Below are positions 44,669 to 56,696 of a DNA stretch of 64,000 nt, piece by piece (the stretch's first letter is position 1; each line of letters opens with the position of its first letter). The position numbers were made by a program, and so were the translations under genes. The notes beneath the pieces are model-generated. The model ran no database searches. It worked only from the letters and a program-made list of their open reading frames with translations, and had not been told where the DNA came from. The stretch comes from Spizellomyces sp. 'palustris' (Eukaryota > Chytridiomycota > Chytridiomycetes > Spizellomycetales > Spizellomycetaceae). The stretch covers positions 62,001 to 126,000 of the forward strand of contig QEAR01000003.1 of assembly GCA_006535965.1 (NCBI GenBank). Reading direction: 5' to 3'.

Positions 44669-46666
44669 TCAGTACTTGAAGTCCATCATATTCTCTCGTC
44701 GCTTTTTGTGCGGTCGATAAAGGGAATATCCTATGGTCAATGCTGCAAAACCTAGCAGGATGAAAATGAAGGCGTCGTATCCGTATTGGATGCCCCTGAG
44801 ATTTTGCATCTGCACACCGAATATTGCTGCGATGTTGGAAACGTGTAAATGATGATATACCATCGATTGCAATTGACATCATCCGAACGAACTCACATTC
44901 ATTGGCGGTATATTTGGCAAAGCGAGAGAAACTGAGGGTGCAAAACTGGGCGACCGACATGGAGCATATCAGCACCACGCCAGTGTTGAAAACAAGAGAG
45001 TTCATCATGGTTTCTCCGATTCTATTCCGGAGGGCAAAGTTTAGAGAAATCCCTTTCAGCTACCAGTCACACACCCTGTACTTACTTCAATGGATGAATA
45101 GGAATGAAAAAGATTCGCATTCCCAGTGACGCAGCACCTTTTAGGACGCAGGCCAAAAGATAGAAGGAGAACAGTGCGTAAAACACGGTTCCCACAAAAG
45201 GAACCTTGTTGACCGCGTTCAAGAAATCGTTAAGAAACGGGCTGTAAGGATTCGTATGCAGTGCCCAAGGAATGAGGTAGAGGATTATATGCAAAAGCCA
45301 GAACAGCGACAGAAATCCACTAGCAAGACAAAGAGGAGTTCGAATTTAGATATCTCAAAGAACTACAAAGTAGCAGAGAGTGATAGTTACCTGATTATGC
45401 CGGCAATGAATTGAATGAGCTGGAGAAGGAAATTTCCTCCCTGGTTTCTATAGGCATCCTCGAGGCGGCGATAGTGATACTCCAAAATGAGGACATCCTG
45501 TAATACATCTATTACTCTTTGGTCTAACGAGCTCATTTCGAGCTAAACATGATGCCCACCTTTCTGAACTCGGTCTCACGAGTCTTGATTCTTCTCCACC
45601 GTTTCCCAGCCACTCCCGACCTCGTCGCAGATTTCAGATCCTCGTTAAGCGTTTTCCCGGCCTCCATCAGAAGCTGTGCATTCTGCCCAATCTCCTTCTT
45701 TTTTTCCTGATATTCATTCGCTTTGATCGGTTTAGGACGGTGCAAGAATTGTGAGACCCAGTCCACGGGCAAGGCAATAAGACCTACTCCTCCAAAAATG
45801 GAGAAAAGAATCCAGCCTACAAAGGTGACAATTGCCACGATATATACGAGAGGGGACACGACGACGTGGTTCGTCCCTGTTTGATATTGACACTGAAATT
45901 CACGAAGAAAAAGGTTGGCAATCGGCAAAAGTGATAATGACAACAAAGCTCTTACAAGCGTCATATTTCCCGTTGGCGCCAAAGTCTGCAGGCAACTATT
46001 GATCGATGTGTTGAGCGCGAAATTTCCACCGGCCACAAGCACACCCGTCAATTTGGTTGTGGGAACGTCCGCATAGCCAAGGAACCAATATAGAACAAAA
46101 ATAAGGCCGGCCATAAAGATGAGAATAGGAACTAGCCATTTAATGGCGTATGCAAAAGCACTAGGGGATGATCTGCAAACGAGATTCAATGAGTGAGCCA
46201 CACGACATGGATGCGACAGTCTAATACTGGAGCCCTCCCACGACGACGCACCTCTGATCCCCATCATCTTCGTCCGACCCTTCGTAAAAGAACACCGTGA
46301 AAGGAACAACCACAAGACATATAATCACTGTTGATATGTAAAACGCAATAGTGATTTTGGCCATTGGTATATTCCCTGTCGCTTGGAGTTGCCCTTTCTG
46401 ATTTGCCACGTCCAAGGGAAGAAGGAAGACGTTGTAACATGCCAGGGATAGCCCTATTATCTGCAGATAGCATGAAAGGAGATCGTGAGTGTTGGTGAGC
46501 CGCAACAAACGAAACTGACAGTCCCCATACGTACCACCACAATTTTTGGGAACCATGCTACCCATTTATCGTCTGGATGCTGGAAGTATGCCAAGAAGTA
46601 TATGGAGGCTAATATTACTAGAACGGCGAATACCACCACAGTGATGATGAGGACAACGTCAACCAT
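44669..46666 (-). CDS. LMBR1/LIMR-domain multi-pass membrane protein
   Basis: Start 46666 ([20 protein letters not shown]). Exons in order carry [20 protein letters not shown] (the family's PLDV loop), [54 protein letters not shown], a long amphipathic insert after [74 protein letters not shown] and [26 protein letters not shown]. Ends NMMDFKY at TGA 44671-44669. About nine helices. The family includes the lysosomal cobalamin exporter LMBD1 and LIMR proteins of plants and fungi; this one looks nearer the LIMR group ([14 protein letters not shown] type motif), whose function is unclear. Confidence 0.88.
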
Positions 46667-46943
46667 CGTGGCAAGTTCTCAATGTGTGAAGTTCCGGCTA
46701 GGGACAGGGTTGTTGCCCAAGGTTGTGCGACCTTTCGAAGCAGATGCCGACGTTTTTTGCTATTTAATCTGCACCCTGACGGTCATATAACGTCGGTCTG
46801 TGTGCCGCGAACGATTTGGCGTCGATAAACAAATCTGTTCGCCAGTCGGCACTAGTGCTTATGTCATCGGTCCCTCATTAACAAGCGCGAATAGCGTCCA
46901 TCCTTTCGAACACTTTGGGCTGGGGAAGTTGATCGCGATTGGA
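46667..46943. promoter_or_regulatory. Bidirectional promoter LMBR1-like / GCP4
   Basis: 277 bp between opposed start codons. No specific motif assigned. Confidence 0.4.
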
Positions 46944-49744
46944 CATGCTTCACGAGCTGCTTCTCGCTCTATCTGGCCACCCAGGTGACGTATTTGTTCC
47001 TGATCCTCCACCTCCGGCGACACCGAAGACGTATCGGGTAGCGACGGATTTTCCTTTCCTTCATCCTGCGGAACGGACGGCGTTAGATCGCCTGGTGCAT
47101 CTTGGCGCTCTGTATTCTGTACTCCGGGACTTTGTCGACAAAACTCGAAAGAGAGTGTGGACAGCAACTCTTCCATCACCACAACAGATTGAAGGGAATG
47201 CACCTGTTAGTCCGACCGGATTTTATTTCTTTGCTCTTTGTGCTGCGGTGGACGATGTTTTGGACGAATACCGACAATTGATTGTGGAGGCAGAGGTCAA
47301 GGTCCTTTCTAGCCTGGATTTGGATACGAATGGAGGTAGGACACCGATTAGTTGGTTGGAGCATGTATTTGGCAGGGTAAGCGCATGCAAGTCACCAAGA
47401 TGGGCTCACATCACGACACCGGACATACGAGCTCACTGTGTATTTTATTTCTTACAACGATGTTCTGTACATTTTGTAATAAATATTCTAGTACAAAGTA
47501 ATTCTACCACATCTGAGACAACTTGTGGAAACCATTGAGGCAAATCCTGGTAATCACGGTGCGGCCCTCTTGAGTTTGTTGAATGCACGCACCAAGACAG
47601 GTATTCCTGAAGTCCGCGGAGTAGTTCTAAGGTATTGACCTTCGTTGCGGCGGCCGCATCTATTCGGACTCACCTTTTCTCAACACGTAGATTATTGCAA
47701 GGTTGTATGACAGTATTCTACAAGCAGCTCATTACATGGATGCTGTACGGCAAACTACATGATCCACATGGCGAATTCTTCGTGAGAAATGGCGGCATCG
47801 ATAGTCGACAAAAGGTTGGATTGCGACGTTGCATATTGTCTTCTCGCTCGCAGCTCAACAGATGGACATGAATCAGAACTCTGCAGATGATGACTTCGAC
47901 CTGCATTTGCAAGCGGACCACACTCGATGGTATGGTCACCTGTAGTTCATCGTTATTCGTCATCACATTCATCAAACATCCTCTTGCCAGGCAATCCCAG
48001 TTCGTTTTAGACGCCGCACTTGTACCTGACTTCGTTCCTCCGGACGTCGCCGAAACAATATTATTCATTGGAAAGGCAGTGGTAATCATTGGGGAGTCTA
48101 AGCGTCCTGAAGGTTTGTGGAAATGCTATACGCTTGTATCAGAACGGCTTGACTTACCTGCCAATGCGCTATCGCACCAGCCGCACTAGTGAAGTCGCTA
48201 GTCTCCGAACACCTAAATGAAGTTTCAGCGCTTTCCAAATCACACGAGTTTCGATCTCTGGCTTTTGAAAACACCATCTCTAAAATCAAAAGAGACGTTG
48301 CAACGATTCTTTGGGATGTTGTGGTCATGGATGAGCATTTGATAAATCATTTGAAGGTTTGGTTTCCAGACGTTGCTGTTTGCTGTGCAGGGCTGCTTAT
48401 CCAATATCTACACTTTAAGGCTTTCAAAGCTTGCTACTTGTTGGGAAATGGTGACCTGTGGATGACCTTCATTGAGGAATGTGCCCATTTGAAGCTGAAG
48501 GCTGGGGCACGGTTGTCCCTTGTCACTGCTCATGGTTAGTAGGTGTGTCATGGTCTTTACCTGGTATTTAATAACAGGGTGGGGACTTTAGAGCTTAATT
48601 CAATGTTCAAAAAGCTGGTGCGCAAAACTGCTTCAGAAGAGGATATGGTGCTCTATATGGAACATTTTCGGTTCAGGATGCCAAAGAGTACAAGCTGCCA
48701 AGACTTGACATTGTCACGGAATTACACCGAGGAGCTCCTTGGAGTGCCATTTACCCTGGATTATATCGTGAAGTGGCCTTTAGACCTCGTCTTCACATTG
48801 AGTGATATCACAAAGTTCGTCGAGAGTTCATTTTTATAGCCCGGTCTTGTCGTCTTCTAACTCCCGAGCTTGGCAGCTACAACACCATTCTGGCCTTCCT
48901 GCTACTGCTCAAGGGAACACATATGCGGCTACAACGTGTTTGCTCGTCAATCAGCCAGTCATTTCGAGCCGTATCTAGCGGTAATAGAAAACGAAATTTA
49001 CTGGATGAGGAGGATACAGCAGAGGTTCCGAGAGAAATCTGGCAAGTGCGGGGTGTCATGATGTTCTTTTTGGATTGTTTATGGTCGTATATTCAGGTAT
49101 GTCTTCATCTTTTGCATTGTGATAGTTTTCTTCTCCCTCTAAGGTAATACGTGTTGGTAGATGGATATATTGGAATCGAACTATCATATACTTATGGAGG
49201 TTGTGAAGAAAAAAGAGCGAAGTGAGGACGGGACGGGCGCCGATATCAATGACGCATCTTCGCATTCCCGTCCTGATTTTGAAGATATTCGAAAAGCGCA
49301 TACAGCACACTTACAGGCCGTCCTTCAAGGCTGCTTTCTTGACCCTGTTATGAACCGGTTGATTGGTGGAACGGTCCGCGAGGCTCTTACCCTGTGCGAA
49401 CAATTCTGCGGACTAGTTGATAGGATTCTGAGCGCTGGATCCTGGAATGAATCTGGTGGTGACGGCGTACTGGTTCAAGTGAGAGCTCTGCGTGAGGTTG
49501 GTCACGGTCTTTTTCCTCTGAGCGTGAGGTGACATAAATCGCCTTTCTGTTTCTCAACATTTTACACTTTTATACGATATAGGATTTTGAAAAATGCACA
49601 TCCTTCCTCTTCCGCACGTTCTCAAGTGTTCAAAGCACCTCGCCGCAAGCACACTGTCTATCCCAACTTCTGCTACGGATGGATTATAATAGATGGTTTA
49701 GTATGTCTGGAAATGACAGTGTGAGAGAGCGTGGGATTCGTTAA
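46944..49744 (+). CDS. GCP4: Gamma-tubulin complex component 4
   Basis: Start ATG 46944: MLHELLLALSGHPGDVFVPD, DFPFLHPAERTALDRLVHLG, then LRQLVETIEANPGNHGAALL, CMTVFYKQLITWMLYGKLHD, PHGEFFVRNGG (GRIP1 motif region), PDFVPPDVAETILFIGKAVV, YLLGNGDLWMTFIEECAHLK, YIVKWPLDLVFTLSDITK (GRIP2), DILESNYHILMEVVKKKERS, RPDFEDIRKAHTAHLQAVLQ and, in the last exon, CLSQLLLRMDYNRWFSMSGN, stop TAA 49742-49744. All conserved GCP4 blocks occur in order. GCP4 is a specific subunit of the large gamma-tubulin ring complex. Budding and fission yeasts rely on the small complex or have it as non-essential, so its presence agrees with centriole-bearing cells. Confidence 0.94.
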
Positions 49745-49962
49745 AAGAGAGTCATGTTTTTTTTTTCTGTAGATATCGTAGGATTGTAGAAATGTACCTA
49801 ATGGGTTGGGCTACTTTTGTATACATATACCAACGTCTTACATCGTAATCTGTGCCTTTTTCGTCAAGATGACATCGTCGAAGCACGCCAAGAGAATGGG
49901 TGCTTTCTACGAGGAATACTGTGCATCCCTTTTCGATTGTCTTACGCTGCCTATGGACTAGA

Positions 49963-52413
49963 CTAAAATTCAAAAACATGATCCTCATCAAACCCGAGCT
50001 CTGCTAAATTGGGCATAACAGCTTGGGCAACCATCGCAGGTGGTCCACACACAAAGCACGCCGTGTCGTCTGCGGGCGGGAAGCAATGGTCTTTAAGAGT
50101 TTTTCCATCTATGTGTCCTGACCCATAAGGCCAATCTTTCTTTTGCGAGTCGTCCAGACGGCTAATGACGTGCCATAATTTGAAGCTATCCTTGAACTCT
50201 TTCAAAAAACGTTCAAGTTCGTCTCCGCATAGTATATCATCCGTGGTTTTGTTCGCGTAGATAAGGCTGATTTGAAGGGGTGCGCCTTTTTCGGCCAAGA
50301 AGGCTGCTCGGATGACCGCCAAAGCTGGCGTCAACCCTGTTCCACCGACGATAAAATTGACTTTTTTGCAGTGGATGAAATGGCCCATGACGTCGAACGA
50401 GCCTTTGCCATTGTAATAGATCTCGCCCTCGGGTCCTTTGATTTTCACTTCGTCCCCAGTTTTCAGACCTTCTAGCATTTGGGTTAGTTCGCCTCCTGGT
50501 CGGCCTTCGCTAGGAAAGTAGATCTTGATAACAAGATCAAATGTTCCATTGTCCTCCTCCTCGAGGATTGGCTTGACTGGCGTATAGGGACGCACCACCA
50601 TGCGGGTTTCTTGTGTGATGGCTAAATTAATGTGCTTACCCCAAGGTAGCCACATTCTGTTCTCCTTGGAAGGTAACCCGAACGTGAACCGCCGGGTATC
50701 GTGAGTGATCGACTGTTTGTTGACGAGCGTGACCGGTATCCATCTGTGGGGATTCAAGACGATGGGGTGTCCGTCGGGTGTCAGATTGGGGTGTTTGGCA
50801 CGTTCAGATATGTGAGCTTTAAGGACTTTTTGACCAATGTAACCAATCACATAGGAGGCTTTCAGAACGTGTGCATCTTCGGAGTGGATGTCGGTGAAGA
50901 CTGCGGTTGCATCTGTTCCCGCATGCGCCATGATAGGTCCTGGACCAGCGGGATGTTGACTCAAAAAATCCGTAACGTCGTAGACTTTGCCATTGACAAC
51001 AATCCAACAGTCATCTCGTGCCTTGTGCTTCGCTACTTCTTCCCAGCTGTAGTTGCGATTAGGGACATTTTCCTTGTATGCGACCGGTGCCTTTTCCAAC
51101 CACCCCTTTACTCCTTCACCGGGGGAGGTTCGAACAGGATGTATAAATTCCACGCATTCTGCCTCGTTTCTCCGAACTTGCACCCGGTACCAAGCATTGT
51201 TCATCATTCCGAGTAAATTCCACGTGTGGTGCTCTGGCTGGGTGTTCAGCGAGGCATTCCAAGCTCTAACTGCCATGTCTCTAGCCGAAACAACTTTCCA
51301 CGCCGGAAACTCGATGCTCCACTTGCACATGACCCACCATTTTCGTCCATGTCGTGGTTCATAGTCTTGCGGATAGGCAATCTTGCATAGATTCCAAGAT
51401 TCACCTCCATCCAAAGTTACTTCCACTCTGCTAATCTTCCTTCCTCCTCCGTCGTATGCATATCCTGTCACCGTGAAAAGGGATGTAATGTCCTTGACGT
51501 CAAGGTGCTGACCGTGGGCAGGAGATAGAATGACAGAATTGACATTTAATTCGTACAGAAGATAGTCGGGATTCTTCCAGATGCTGCTAGCCATGGCATT
51601 GTTCGTAACCGTCGGCGGGAGCACGCGATTGTCGTGAAAATGATGCCAATTTTGGGATTCCGTTTCAGACAAGATGATTTGTTTCAGCCATTTGACCATG
51701 CGACCGCCCACACATCCAGGAAGAACTGTACGAACAGGATATCCGTGATCAGGAGGAATACGTTCGTCATTCATTTCATATGCAATAAGGACGTCTGCGG
51801 ATGGATCGAGTGCATGATCTATAGGAATGCTTGTTCCGTACGGTCCATTATTAAGATCATCGCACGCTTCAAAGAGTACAAACTTGTACTTTTGCAAGTC
51901 GGAAAAGTTTTTCTGAAGAACGTCTCGCAGGAGGGCCCCTTTCCACTTTCCACTGGAAACGGCGCCCGCAGCCCAGTCAAATCCGTTCGAACGTCGAATT
52001 TCATTGAGTTCCTTTCTGCGAATTCCGTCACATGCAAATGTGACAAGAAGAGTACAAGGCTCATAGTCTTTCTCGAGTTGATCCATCGAAATGTTGATTG
52101 TTTTGTCTCCAGCCTTTAGCTCAATGACATGCTTTGACCAATCCAGCTTTGGCACAGCGCCATGATTCCTCACGTAGTGAAGCGATGAAGGCGTGACGGC
52201 CTCATTCAACAGGACCTCTACTGGAGTTTCTGCATTTAGAGGTAGGATTCCTGTTCGCTTGACAAGACGTTCGTTGCGCTTGACCCAATTGTCGGGGTCG
52301 TAAGCATCGGAAGCGTTCTGTGTCTTGTGTGCATGTCCCATCACGGTAAGTGAGTGTTCATGGGATAACGCAGCTGTACCTTGCCGCCGACCGTTCTTTA
52401 AATGGCCGTCCAC
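49963..52413 (-). CDS. niaD: Assimilatory nitrate reductase [NAD(P)H], intronless
   Basis: A single 816-codon frame. Molybdopterin domain: LLVTFACDGIRRKELNEIRR with the Moco-ligand Cys, NNGPYGTSIPIDHALDPSAD, PPDHGYPVRTVLPGCVGGRM, WHHFHDNRVLPP; dimerisation domain GYAYDGGGRKISRVEVTLDG, AVRAWNASLNTQPEHHTWN; cytochrome b5 domain SWEEVAKHKARDDCWIVVNG, FLSQHPAGPGPIMAHAGTDA (haem His); FAD domain VVRPYTPV; NAD(P)H domain FIVGGTGLTPALAVIRAAF and CFVCGPPAMV, ending HVFEF. It makes nitrite from nitrate in the cytosol. No nitrite reductase or nitrate transporter lies in the window, unlike the clusters of many fungi. The Cys motif ACDGIRRKE differs from the commoner CAGNRRKE. Confidence 0.95.
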   Translation of the reverse strand: MDGHLKNGRRQGTAALSHEHSLTVMGHAHKTQNASDAYDPDNWVKRNERLVKRTGILPLNAETPVEVLLNEAVTPSSLHYVRNHGAVPKLDWSKHVIELKAGDKTINISMDQLEKDYEPCTLLVTFACDGIRRKELNEIRRSNGFDWAAGAVSSGKWKGALLRDVLQKNFSDLQKYKFVLFEACDDLNNGPYGTSIPIDHALDPSADVLIAYEMNDERIPPDHGYPVRTVLPGCVGGRMVKWLKQIILSETESQNWHHFHDNRVLPPTVTNNAMASSIWKNPDYLLYELNVNSVILSPAHGQHLDVKDITSLFTVTGYAYDGGGRKISRVEVTLDGGESWNLCKIAYPQDYEPRHGRKWWVMCKWSIEFPAWKVVSARDMAVRAWNASLNTQPEHHTWNLLGMMNNAWYRVQVRRNEAECVEFIHPVRTSPGEGVKGWLEKAPVAYKENVPNRNYSWEEVAKHKARDDCWIVVNGKVYDVTDFLSQHPAGPGPIMAHAGTDATAVFTDIHSEDAHVLKASYVIGYIGQKVLKAHISERAKHPNLTPDGHPIVLNPHRWIPVTLVNKQSITHDTRRFTFGLPSKENRMWLPWGKHINLAITQETRMVVRPYTPVKPILEEEDNGTFDLVIKIYFPSEGRPGGELTQMLEGLKTGDEVKIKGPEGEIYYNGKGSFDVMGHFIHCKKVNFIVGGTGLTPALAVIRAAFLAEKGAPLQISLIYANKTTDDILCGDELERFLKEFKDSFKLWHVISRLDDSQKKDWPYGSGHIDGKTLKDHCFPPADDTACFVCGPPAMVAQAVMPNLAELGFDEDHVFEF

Positions 52414-53081
52414 AAAGTCAAACGTTCAAGCCCACAACCCAAGGCATCGTGACGTAAGTGTTCCAAAATTGCTTAGCGACGCGACGCGCTTTCTCAAAAG
52501 AACGAACGAAGGAAACTATTGCCGACTTGCTGCTGTTCGCATGAATACAAAAAGGGACGAATCTATGCAATTGCTTGTCAATGGCCTTTTGTGTCAATTG
52601 AATAAAGATGGAGATTTGTTTAAATGATTTTCAAAAAGTTTTGTTATTCTCAAAAGCTTAAAGAGATTTTGGGCAGTATGGTAACTATGATGCATAGCCA
52701 AAAGATTACCTTGTATTTGTCATTTGCTTTGTGGATCAAGGATGAGCTGAGCGATACGTGCAAACAAAACAACACAAAACAGCAGAGAATAAAGGACACG
52801 AGAAAGTTCGTCGTCGCTTGGCAGTAACAACGTTTGATATGGAAATGGGTTCGATATGCTGAGAAAGCAGGAGGCCCATGGAAGAGCTTTACGTTGAGAT
52901 CCAAAAGGCCCGCGATATAAACGTGGCTTTTTAGGTTGAAAGTTTGAAATGCCCCCTTGATGTCGTTGCGCGGGAAGGACCGACAAGGACGAAATCACAA
53001 AATTAGGGTTAGGAATACCTACCAGCGCCATACCGTCAACCATCCATACCTCAAGTCTCGCTTTCCCAACCTTGTCCAGTC

Positions 53082-53099
53082 CTGCTGCTGCTGCTGCTG
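53082..53099. repeat. (CTG)6 microsatellite
   Basis: Six tandem CTG units followed by CAG. On the minus strand it would encode an Ala run in an uncertain ORF. Confidence 0.9.
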
Positions 53100-53229
53100 C
53101 AGCAAAAAAGACCAAACCAGAAGCAGAAACGTCTATTTATAGTTGAGGATTCGATGAGTCAGCGATTGATTGTTCATGTGACTGATGAGGTTACACAAAC
53201 TTAGTTCACGCGACTTTTGGAGCATCGGA

Positions 53230-53240
53230 GGGGGGGGGGG
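53230..53240. repeat. G11 homopolymer
   Basis: Eleven consecutive G on the plus strand in the intergenic region; prone to sequencing or length error. Confidence 0.9.
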
Positions 53241-53694
53241 TCCTCCTTTCCAAACGGCTTTGCTAGTGTGGAATCATCGCCATTTTACTTGACGACGGGA
53301 ATTTGAACAGCGTCCATACGCTAGCATCTATTGTCTTTTACACGTCTGGATAGTCTGAGAAGATTGGGGGAAACGACTTGCGTTTAACGTCTGCGTGCAT
53401 ATTTGGAACAAAGTTTGAGTGTGTTGGACAAAGGGCGAGACAAATTACGGGTCCGTCTCCTTTGCGGCTCTGAGCTCTGTGGTCAAGGCCGATCAGTTGC
53501 GTTCTTTAGTAAGGTTGCATTTTTGCCGCCCCAAGAAGGGTTTACCATGACTCATTCGCAGTTTGCTAATTTCCTCTGACATCAGTCGTTGTCTCAACCG
53601 GAACTGCAATTTACCTTACCTTGCTGCTAGAAGCTGGGCTATTAAAAACCGGTGACTTTTCCGTTCCAGCTACCCTGCCGCACTCGCGCCTAGC

Positions 53695-56000
53695 ATGGGA
53701 AGCGGTAACTCGAAAATAAAGAACGGAAAACGGAAGAGCATCTCGAGCTTTGCTGAAAAGGACGTTGCCGAACTCACAACTGCTTCCGTGCAAAACTTGA
53801 GCAGCGGTGCCGCTGTCCCATGTAAAGATCCCGTACGCCGATTTTCTGCGCCAGCGTCCATATCCGGTGGAGGAGACGACTTGTCATTAACGGAGCCAGC
53901 GGAAATCAAAAAGGGTGCTGCTGTACCGGTGCCGACACCTACAAGCCCACCACCCAAGCATCTTGGATCACCACCACCAAATTTTGGAGATCCGGACGCT
54001 GATGATCCTTCATCCGCAGGCGAGGAGTCGGACCCTACTAATCCAGATGATACAGCAAACAACGCCGATGAGGTGCCCAGTAGCCCAATCTCAGAGTCGC
54101 CGGCGTCGCCGAGAACTGCCTTTTCCAGTAGTTTTGGCGGACGGATTGGCCCGAAAGATAAATATGATCTGGACGACATAATTGCACGGCTTTTGGATGC
54201 GCGAAACCACAAAGTGTCGAAATCTCTCTGTTTAAAAAATTCGGAGGTGCTATCTGTCTGTCATAAAGCACGAGAGGTCTGTATGAGCCAACCAGTTCTG
54301 TTGGAGCTACTCCCTCCTGTCAATATCGTTGGTATGTATATTTGGGGTGTCTCACCGTTCAGACCGAGAATGCAAGCTCTAATACATGTGCCCCTTGTCA
54401 GGTGACATTCACGGCCAGTTCCACGACCTTTTGCGAATATTCGACCTTTGCGGATATCCTCCCAGCACGAATTATCTATTCTTAGGTAAGTAAATGCATT
54501 TATTGGGTTGTGCGATTGGGCCATTTAATTCATCATATTGCCGTTTAAGGCGATTACGTCGACCGTGGAAAGCAGAGCCTTGAGACGATCTTACTGTTGC
54601 TCTGTTATAAAATCAAGTATCCCGAAAACTTCTTCATCCTCCGAGGGAACCACGAATGTGCCTCAGTAAACAGAGGTGTGTATCGGACCTGTTATGATGT
54701 AAACAAGATATTTGGTAGAGATGTCTTACGACTTAACCGACAGTGTATGGTTTTTACGATGAATGCAAACGACGATGCAATTTGAAGGTGTGGAAAGTAT
54801 TCACAGATGTCTTCAATTGCTTGCCCATTGCTGCATTGGTTGCTGGTAAGGTCAGATTTTTTGTTTTGCTTCGTTGAAGACCGATTAACTAAAACTTTTA
54901 AATAGGAAAGGTACGCTGTATTAGCGGTAGGATATAAAACCGCGAATCTAAACGATTCAAATTATACAGATATTCTGTGTCCATGGAGGTTTATCACCAA
55001 GTCTGCATTCGTAAGTGTTGGTGGTTCCCAGCAGTTTGCTTTAGAAGCTGATTATTGAATTACCTCACTACTTCTCCAGCATGGATGATATTCGGGCAGT
55101 TGCACGGCCGTCGGATGTGCCTGATTTTGGGTTATTAAACGGTATGTGCTTGGGGCAGGAACAGCAAGAGTTACTGAACGTCTAAACTTATTTTGCTACA
55201 TTAGATCTTTTGTGGTCTGATCCAAGCGATGTGAGTATAATTCGATGAACCGTTCAATTTCTAATTTCGCACTGCTAACCCATGTTTCCACTAGCTCGCT
55301 ACTGATTGGGAGGTATGAAATTCATGAGCATACGATCTGGCAAGCAGATTTGTTGCAGCCGGACTGTCCTGTTCTGTGATTTTAGTAATCTTTTCTGACC
55401 TGTGTCTCTCATTTACAAGGATAATGAGCGGGGTGTTAGTTACTGTGAGTCTCAATGAATTTTCTAGCCATTAGAAGCGCTCGCTGACGTACTACTTCAA
55501 ATAGGCTTCAGCAAGACTATTGTGTCCGAGTTCCTCAGTCGACATGATCTGGATCTGGTGGGTGCCACTCTCACGGCAACTTTTGAACAATGCGGTGTTA
55601 ATAGTTGGTTTCACCGAATAGGTTTGCCGAGCGCACATGGTGGTGGAAGAAGGCTACGAATTCTTCAACAATAGAACCTTGGTGACAGTGTTTTCCGCAC
55701 CAAACTATTGTGGAGAGTTTGATAACAAAGGGTGGGTAAATGTGTGTGGTTTGCAGCGTTGGCTGTTTGTTCTCGGCGCTAACTGGCGATTGTCTATATT
55801 CAGGGCCGTCATGTGTGGTATGAGCACATGCTGGAGCTCTGTTACTATGACGACATCCTTGTCCTAATTTACTTGCTTCCCTCCGTGTAGTCAACGAAGA
55901 CCTTCTTTGTTCGTTTGAAATCTTGCAACCTCAAACGCATCCAAAACATTCCTTGAAAGGTCGACGACGACTCTCCCCACCTATGCTGAACAAACCGTAA
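53695..56000 (+). CDS. PPZ1: PPZ-type serine/threonine phosphatase
   Basis: Start ATG 53695: [14 protein letters not shown], with Gly2 and Ser6 as in an N-myristoylation signal. A Ser/Pro/Asp-rich tail of about 170 residues precedes the PP1-like core: [159 protein letters not shown] and [15 protein letters not shown]. All metal-binding motifs (GDIHG, GDYVDRG, GNHE) are intact. Ends LNKP at TAA 55998-56000. Catalytic exons are split by about ten short introns. PPZ enzymes, restricted to fungi, control cation homeostasis and salt tolerance at the membrane. Confidence 0.92.
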
Positions 56001-56696
56001 CCAAGTACAAACACACTGGCTTTATGAAAATCGCCATGCCGGAAGGATGTAAATGGAGTGCATGATGGTGATACGCCTGCAACTCAGTGTAGTCTGCTTC
56101 GCACACTCTTTGCGAGACAAAGAGATCCCCGAAACACAAGCGGACCAACAACCATAAAACACCGGGTAATGCCAGCCCTAGCTGGCTTTGGATGGCATGA
56201 TGGGAATGGTCTGCAGGATATAATGCGGACGCTAGAAATCATGCGCTGCTCTTGCGCTCTTTGTCTCTTTTTTTTTCTTTCTTCTTGTTTTATATTTCAA
56301 ACAAATCCGTTGCGCGAGTTGGTTCTCGCATTCAATAACTAGTTGTAGCTTGTGTCCCCGCTTACGTACTCCGATGTGATTCATTCGTATCCGTTGCCAT
56401 GGAGACAGGAATTGACTTGCAGTTTTGAAATTTGGAATTTGCAGCTGTAGAGCTCCGAAACCGACTGCACTCTTGTTCATATTCTTATTGCATCCATCCT
56501 TGTCGCCTTCTGTGGTGCAAGCGTTTCCCAACGTAAGTTTGTTTTTACCCTGTAAATGTCTTGTGTTCAGTCACTCTGCATACGTTTCCACGGCGGTTCT
56601 GACGTTCTCTTTTTTGTTTCATGCAGACCAACGAGTTGAACAAGCAGCACCCTCCTCCACACTCCACGACTCACACACAAAAGCACAAAGCAAATA
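56001..56696. other. Gap between PPZ and TIM17, with probable 5' UTR intron
   Basis: 696 bp, a tandem junction. It contains GTTGCCATGGAGAC at 56393-56406 (X-box-like) and, just before TIM17, a GTAAGT donor at 56533 and a TTTCATGCAG acceptor ending 56626, consistent with an intron in the TIM17 leader. A minus ORF opening MGNACTTEGDKDGC (56531-56232) is probably chance. Confidence 0.4.
56393..56406. promoter_or_regulatory. X-box-like element
   Basis: GTTGCCATGGAGAC, 10-11 of 14 positions of the RFX X-box GTTGCCATGGCAAC. A near copy is at 1602-1615. Flanking genes are not known ciliary genes. Confidence 0.3.

Larger units (their letters stand above)
52414..53694. promoter_or_regulatory. 1.28 kb divergent region, nitrate reductase / PPZ phosphatase
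   Basis: The widest gap in the window. It holds a (CTG)6 run at 53082-53099 and an 11-base G tract at 53230-53240. A 131-codon minus ORF (53115-52720), opening MVFFAAAAAAAG from the CTG repeat, has no recognisable family and could be a gene with introns or chance. Confidence 0.4.

Noticed and set aside
49963-52413. Sulfite oxidase as an alternative for nitrate reductase
   Set aside because: The protein also carries cytochrome b5, FAD and NAD(P)H domains in the nitrate reductase order.
56232-56531. Minus ORF opening MGNACTTEGDKDGC, like a myristoylated protein
   Set aside because: It overlaps the probable TIM17 leader intron and its body is basic, random-looking sequence with no family.
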